From positions 2,519,066 to 2,583,065 of the forward strand of contig OX463781.1 in NCBI GenBank assembly GCA_949825025.1: a DNA stretch of 64,000 bases. Direction: 5' to 3'. Position numbers and translations under genes: made by a program. The DNA is from Siphlonurus alternatus (taxonomy: Eukaryota > Arthropoda > Insecta > Ephemeroptera > Siphlonuridae). Below the pieces are notes generated by a model. The model had not been told where the DNA came from. It searched no databases and saw nothing but the letters and a program-made list of their open reading frames with translations. Below are positions 60,201 through 64,000 of this stretch, piece by piece (within the stretch, counting starts at the first letter, position 1; each line of letters opens with the position of its first letter).

Positions 60201-61476
60201 CCTAACTTGATGACACTAAACCTGGTTATTAGTGAGAATTCGTAGAAATCGCGCCCAATGTTTTGATTAATTATTTCCCTAAAAAAAGTGCATTTAACAA
60301 CATGTAACTATATGAAACCTAAAATTTAAATTATAATTATTTTTCGTATTTTTAATAAGCAATTTCTTCTTCTTCAACGCATAATTATTTGTCAGATAAT
60401 ATTATAACGTTTTATCTTTAAATTATCTTGGCAAAAAAGATATAGCTCGCTTCGCTTTCGCCACACCAAGTCATGGTCGGGTGGTAAAGTAAAACTGTTT
60501 TCGTTTGCAGTAGCTTGATTTCAGTTGTAGAGAGCAGTTGTGTTGAATTTGTTCATCGGGACGTATGATTCCCGACACTTCTGTGTGTTTGAATTGTCTG
60601 ATTTACCAGTTATAATGCGACATACAGTTTATTAACATGTGATTTACTTCGGAGAAATTAAACAATTAAAAACCGTGATATTTGACAACAATAATTGTTT
60701 ATTATTAGATTTTGTTGTTAATACTTTCATGTTCAATTTGTTATGAATTCATTTTTCGTACATCGTTAGTATTATGAACAGTGTGTGATTTAATTTAATG
60801 AACTGTCCATCATTTTGTAGTAAAACATATCATGTTGACCTTAACTGTATCTTCACATTCGGCCTCGTATCAAGTGCTCCGTGTCCCTGGGCCCAGCGAA
60901 CTGCCTCCTGATGTAACTACCATCGTTGCTGCTGCTCCCCTAGCAGATGTCCCACAACAAAAGCCGACTGAGAGGGTGCAAGATGCGCCGCCTCTCCCCC
61001 AAGAGGGTGCAGAGAAATCGGACGTGGTTGTGACAGAGGCGCCACCGGCGGGTAACAATCAGCCCACCAGTCCCCTGCAGAGGGCCCCTGGGACTGACAA
61101 TCGGCCCACCAGTCCCGTGCAGAGAGCCCCTGGGACTGACAATCAGCCCACCAGTCCCCTGCAGAGAGCCCCTGGGACTGACAATCAGCCCACCAGTCCC
61201 CTGCAGAGAGCCCCTGGGACTGACAATCGGCCCACCTGCCCCGTGCAGAGAGCCCTTGGGACTGACAATCAGCCCACCAGTCCCCTGCAGAGAGCCCCTG
61301 GGACTGACAATCAGCCCACCAGTCCCCTGCAGAGAGCCCCTGGGACTGACAATCGGCCTACCAGTCCCTTGCAGAGGGTCCCTGAGACCGGTAATCGGCC
61401 TAACAGTCCCCTCCAGCGGGATCCTGGGACCGGCAGTCGGCCCACCAGTCCCCTACGTGCAGTACACTCAGCACCG
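54087..61476 (+). CDS. CEP170: CEP170 homologue, 5' part (exons 1-4; continues beyond the window)
   Basis: CEP170 is a subdistal-appendage and microtubule-associated centrosomal protein. Exons 54087-54224, 55258-55347, 57566-57644 and 60857-61476 join in phase into 309 residues. An FHA phosphothreonine-binding domain spans residues ~17-115: FVGREECDVTVQ (Gly37, Arg38), RSVDKRHAVI (Ser49, His54), KDLNSANGTFVNEVRIP (Asn75, Gly76) and DLLRFGFD. These align collinearly with human CEP170 (FVGRDDCELMLQ, RSVDKQHAVI, KDLGSLNGTFVNDVRIP, KLRFGYD). The core FHA residues are all present, so phosphopeptide binding is probably retained. Residues ~116-309 are disordered and Pro-rich with 14-residue repeats. 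The microtubule-binding and C-terminal CEP170 regions lie outside the window. Intron 3 appears to be AT-AC. Confidence 0.92.
55258..55347 (+). CDS. CEP170: CEP170 coding exon 2
   Basis: 30 codons, ARSVDKRHAVIMYD to KVKDLNSANG, the centre of the FHA domain with the conserved Ser and His. The acceptor is TCCTCAG|GCC and the donor AATGGG|GTAAGT, both phase 0. Confidence 0.93.
55513..56222. mobile_element. A-family element in CEP170 intron 2, interrupted by another element
   Basis: The left arm 55513-55771 and right arm 56118-56222 form one A-family copy (AGGTAAGGTAACACGCCC ends). A 338-bp element is inserted at an internal TTAA. Confidence 0.8.
55772..56117. mobile_element. Nested TTAA element, AAAGGCATACAGGC type
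   Basis: Flanked by TTAA on both sides (55772-55775 and 56114-56117), with inverted termini AGGCATACAGGCCTCAAATT and its near-inverse AATTTGAGGCATGTATCC. The interior carries repeated TGATGACGTCA motifs. It has no ORF. Confidence 0.8.
57566..57644 (+). CDS. CEP170: CEP170 coding exon 3
   Basis: TFVNEVRIPVQTYIQLDSMD then LLRFGF, plus the first base of an Asp codon. The acceptor is TTTTTTCAG|ACG. No usable GT follows the conserved FGF(D). The exon instead ends at G|ATATCCTTT, a U12-type donor. The frame that continues past this point leaves the family alignment at once. Confidence 0.9.
57936..58390. repeat. F-family repeats, left cluster in the AT-AC intron
   Basis: Two direct copies (57936-58110 and 58131-58390) of GGGGAACCGCTTCAGCTTTT ... 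TTTGTTCCGGCC ... TGTCGTCACACGGC. A TAACCGCGGTTAGTGAGAAA block precedes the second. The second copy is inverted at 59980. Confidence 0.78.
58555..59080. mobile_element. G-family DNA transposon, copy G2 (intact, 526 bp)
   Basis: ~40-bp terminal inverted repeats (GAGTACGTTCGAGGTGACTG) and a 3-bp TTA target duplication, which fits PIF/Harbinger-type insertion. It differs from G1 at only a handful of positions. It lies inside the CEP170 AT-AC intron. Confidence 0.85.
59281..59730 (-). other. Possible small minus-strand transcript in CEP170 intron 3
   Basis: An ATG in a CAACATGGCGGC (YY1-like) context at 59730 opens a 45-codon frame (MAAAAARRSPSARLC ...) ending at 59593. AAG|GTTAGT (near 59543) and TTACAG (acceptor, exon from 59375) could splice it to a segment with an open frame reading KLQLAKLDDVPTHWIGVPRR. 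I recognise neither piece and could not make one convincing CDS. Confidence 0.2.
59980..60240. repeat. F-family repeat, inverted copy
   Basis: Reverse complement of 58131-58385 with few changes (GTGTGACGACATAAGCCCCA ... AAAGCTGAAGCGGTTCCCCT ... CTAACCGCGGTTAGCGTCAG). Together they form a stem of ~250 bp with a 1.6-kb loop. Confidence 0.8.
60857..61476 (+). CDS. CEP170: CEP170 coding exon 4 with 14-residue tandem repeats
   Basis: Begins (G)AT TCG GCC, giving D-SASYQVLRVPGP, which aligns with human D-TNLFTVVQGEMRVP and completes the last FHA strand. From about 61054 to 61458, ten units of DN(Q/R)PTSPLQRAPGT (42 bp each) follow, each with a Ser-Pro site and a basic residue. The donor is CACCG|GTAAGT. 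The ATG at 60832 lies inside the intron and is not a start. Confidence 0.88.
61054..61458 (+). repeat. 42-bp coding tandem repeat in CEP170 exon 4
   Basis: Ten head-to-tail units coding for a 14-residue motif centred on PTSPLQR. Central units are almost identical at DNA level, while the last two are diverged (ETGNRPN, GTGSRPT). Expansion from the middle is therefore likely. Confidence 0.9.
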
Positions 61477-61509
61477 GTAAGTACTGCATAAATATTATAT
61501 CGTCTGATA

Positions 61510-61654
61510 TACAGTCGTCGTAATGGAAAATTTCCCACTTGCTTATTATAGTCAAATGCTAGCTTTGTTAATCACTTAATCACCAATGCTCTGTTATTCT
61601 TATGGGGCATGGTAATAAGGCCGCAAAGAGAACATTTCCGAGGTGACGACTGTA
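61510..61654. mobile_element. TA-flanked MITE, CAGTCGTCG type, copy 2
   Basis: Ends TACAGTCGTCGTAATGG and AGGTGACGACTGTA. It shares CTTTGTTAATCAC and ATTCTTATGG internal strings with the copy at 19809. It lies just after CEP170 exon 4. Confidence 0.75.
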
Positions 61655-62577
61655 CAGTTCGTTTCTTTAAATTTGTTTACATGATTGCCTTTATTATCTA
61701 TTGTACAGCCAAAGGTTCCTTCATCATTTTGCCGTCATACTGTCTATGTGTTGGTCTTTCTCGAGTTATGTTATGTTTTCTTTCTATGGCCTGTCGTCAT
61801 GCTGCATTGATGTAAAAATTATTACAAAGTATTAAAATGCAAAGTACTCTATATGCAAAGAAATGTCAAAATTATTGTTAAAAATTTGGTGACAAAAAAA
61901 ATCAACTGGAGCTACATGCAAGTCTGTACGTTGTCATAGAAAATTATACATACTTATATCATAAATTTATAAATAGTAAAATATTATTCGTATACACAAA
62001 TTCGCGCAAATGGCGGTAAATTATATAGATAGCATGTCAGTTCGAGTATAATTAAAATTTATATCAGTTAAAATAATTTATGTCAAGATTTTTATGTTTC
62101 TAAATTCTAAAGCAATTATATTAATGAGCTACTTATTTAAAAAAAAAAAAAAAAATCGTCGGTTGCTCTAAATTCTTCAAAATATTAGTGTATTGTTATT
62201 CTTTTGTTTTTAATTGTTAATTAAGTTTTATAATGTAAAACCATTAAGCCCCGTTAATGGACGGATAATATGCACAAAATGCTGAGGTACGCGATTGTGA
62301 CGGTTTTGTTTACTTGCTTCCACGGTGGTTGCTTCTAAATGCACCGTTGACTCAAGTAGTAATTTAACAGATGATACAAGTGCGATATTTTATATTAATT
62401 TCTTTTGAATTATGCGGACTGACAACTGTAACTACATCATTTAATTGTTCTGAGAGTTTGAAATATGGACGGTTTTTGTTGTGTTGGAAGGAAAATGCAG
62501 TTTGGACTGACTTACTCTGAGCAATACAAGAACGTACCTTATCACACAACGCGCTTTTTTTGTATTTTTTTTTATTT

Positions 62578-62740
62578 TTTTTAAATTTATTTATTTATTT
62601 ATTTATTTTAGAACTTTTTTTGGCTGTACATGACAAACATATGTTCACGTCAAAATTTGACAATCACAAAAACACAAAACATATTTATAAAAGTTACATA
62701 ATTATACTATCAAACATAATCACTGAAAAAAAAAAAAAAT
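62578..62740 (-). mobile_element. Possible retroelement 3' tail
   Basis: A (TTTA)n run at about 62588-62610 followed by TTTTTTTGGCTGTACATG resembles the minus-strand tail at 52755. It lies downstream of CEP170 exon 4. Confidence 0.3.
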
Positions 62741-62873
62741 AAAAAAAACAAAACAAAAAATACTACTTAAAGTCACCGTAAATACTGATAAATTTTTGTT
62801 TATATGGAATATAATTAGTCAAAAATATTAAAAATAAAAGTGTAGTATAGAAGTCTATTATGTCACTATATAA

Positions 62874-62919
<46 letters not shown>

Positions 62920-63147
62920 ATTATGTGGATAGAGTTATAAGTTATGACACGTATGACTTATGATGCAACCGTTCGGTAATTTTATCATGGACAAAGTTTA
63001 TGAACACTCTTACGTATTAAAATAAGAATTTATTGGTAATTTTTATAGGTGGAAATATACTATAATAGGCACACGAGCTATAAAGTGTCATGATTTATTA
63101 GATCCTGAAGACGTACTGGCAGCTTAGTTTTCTATGCCTTTCTCTCA

Positions 63148-63262
63148 CTACGTTTACATGACGGTGTTTAATGCGTATTCGTTGACGACGCCTCATAAGA
63201 ATAACATTATCCGTCGTCAACGAATACGTATTAAACACCGTCATGTATAAACGTAGTGTCTG
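63148..63262. mobile_element. Hairpin element, ACGTTTACATGA type, copy 3
   Basis: The best-preserved copy: CACTACGTTTACATGACGGT and its inverse, with CGTCGTCAACGAATACGTAT inside. Confidence 0.78.
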
Positions 63263-63336
63263 TATTGATAATCTATAAGTTCAGTATGTGTCATATACAA
63301 CAGGGTGTTTACTTTGATTTGAACGTTTTAAAGTGA

Positions 63337-64000
63337 TAATTAAGGAATGAAGTTTGATGGTAATATAGACATGTCATACATCAAATTAAAGCTTACATTT
63401 TAACATTTTCAAAACTTGCATCATAAATTACATGTGCGGACTTGTCTTTTTTTGAGACGAAAAAGAAACAAAAATTAGCCGTTTTTTTGTTCAAATATCG
63501 GTGGTAACATGAAATTAACTGTTGAATCCTTCACTGGATTGCAAGGTTGGTGTGGGAGTGATGTGTAATGCGTTTGGTCAATTTTCCTTAGATAACCAAA
63601 ATAAAGCAACACAAGACTGTTTTGTGGTTGGATGTGTGACCATTTAAACAAAAATTGCACTTCTCCCATCCAGGGGTAACGCTTTTTACCACAATGTGGT
63701 TTCTCTACGAATTTGAACCATTCCATTTCTGTTTCTGGTTCATTGACAAAATTTGAAGATGCATGTGGCGTTCATCCTGACAAGTTTCCACGTTGCGATC
63801 AGTCACATTAAAATGCCATTTAATTTCATGTTACCACCGATATTTGAACAAAAAAAAAGCTAATTTTTGTTTCTTTTTCGTCTCAAAAACAGATAAGTCC
63901 GCACATGTAATTTATGATGCAAGTTTTGAAAATGTTAAAATGTAAGCTTTAATTTGATGTATGACATGTCTATATTACCATCGAACTTCATTCCTTAATT
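63337..64000. mobile_element. Large inverted-repeat element at the window edge
   Basis: Arms 63337-63521 and 63820-64000 are near-perfect inverses (AATTAAGGAATGAAGTTTGA; TCGGTGGTAACATGAAATTA). About 300 bp of non-palindromic centre contain an open minus-strand frame (83 aa, CGKKRYPWMGEVQF) of no recognised family. The right end may extend past the window. Confidence 0.7.

Larger units (their letters stand above)
57645..60856 (+). other. Predicted U12-type AT-AC intron (CEP170 intron 3)
   Basis: The 5' end is ATATCCTTTTT, matching the minor-spliceosome consensus ATATCCTTT. CCTTAAC at 60839-60845 matches the U12 branch site, with the branch A (60844) 12 nt before the intron end TCAC (60855-60856). 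U12 introns need just such a short branch-to-acceptor spacing and no pyrimidine tract. Splicing here restores an Asp codon and the FHA alignment. The 3.2-kb intron also contains large inverted repeats and a young DNA transposon. Confidence 0.82.
61655..64000 (+). other. CEP170 intron 4, incomplete
   Basis: No further CEP170 exon was found before the window ends. The segment contains a poly-A/(TA)n-rich stretch (62700-62915), the hairpin element at 63148 and a large inverted repeat at the right edge. Confidence 0.55.

Noticed and set aside
60832..60856. ATG at 60832 as the start of a separate gene
   Set aside because: The stretch is the U12 branch site and acceptor region. The frame after 60857 is the FHA-domain continuation of CEP170.

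Overview
The window is AT-rich, intron-rich animal nuclear DNA. Two conserved centrosomal genes are split over at least 18 short, GC-richer coding exons. The rest is introns and intergenic DNA packed with short palindromic DNA transposons, A/T microsatellites and decayed retroelement tails. Protein similarity and exon phases point to a non-vertebrate metazoan; the sequence does not let me name the phylum. There is no sign of bacterial or viral origin.

Positions 1956-27561, minus strand: a complete SDCCAG8 homologue. Fourteen exons join in phase into 1230 codons plus a stop. The first ~768 residues are the coiled-coil protein known from vertebrates. The last ~462 residues, all in one 1388-bp exon, are a disordered, repeat-bearing tail that the human protein (713 aa, from memory) lacks. 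Intron 1 (16836-27355) hosts, on the opposite strand, a 50-residue secreted cysteine-rich peptide gene (20109-20261) that I cannot assign to a family.

Positions 27562-54086: 26.5 kb between the two divergent genes. No confident gene was found. It is filled with transposons, including a 5024-bp element with 59-bp terminal inverted repeats and a 9-bp target duplication that sits inside another, very young element.

Positions 54087 to beyond the right edge, plus strand: the 5' part of a CEP170 homologue. Exons 1-3 encode the FHA domain. Exon 4 carries ten 14-residue TSPLQR-type repeats. Intron 3 has the hallmarks of a minor-spliceosome (U12-type) AT-AC intron, and the predicted junction restores the reading frame.

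CEP170 and SDCCAG8 are also head-to-head neighbours in human (1q43-q44). The window therefore preserves an ancient divergent pair of centriole-appendage/cilium genes, here pushed apart by transposons. The most notable finds are the AT-AC intron, the preserved gene pair, the nested peptide gene, the 36-bp minisatellite running into the CEP170 splice acceptor, and several layers of elements nested at TTAA sites.
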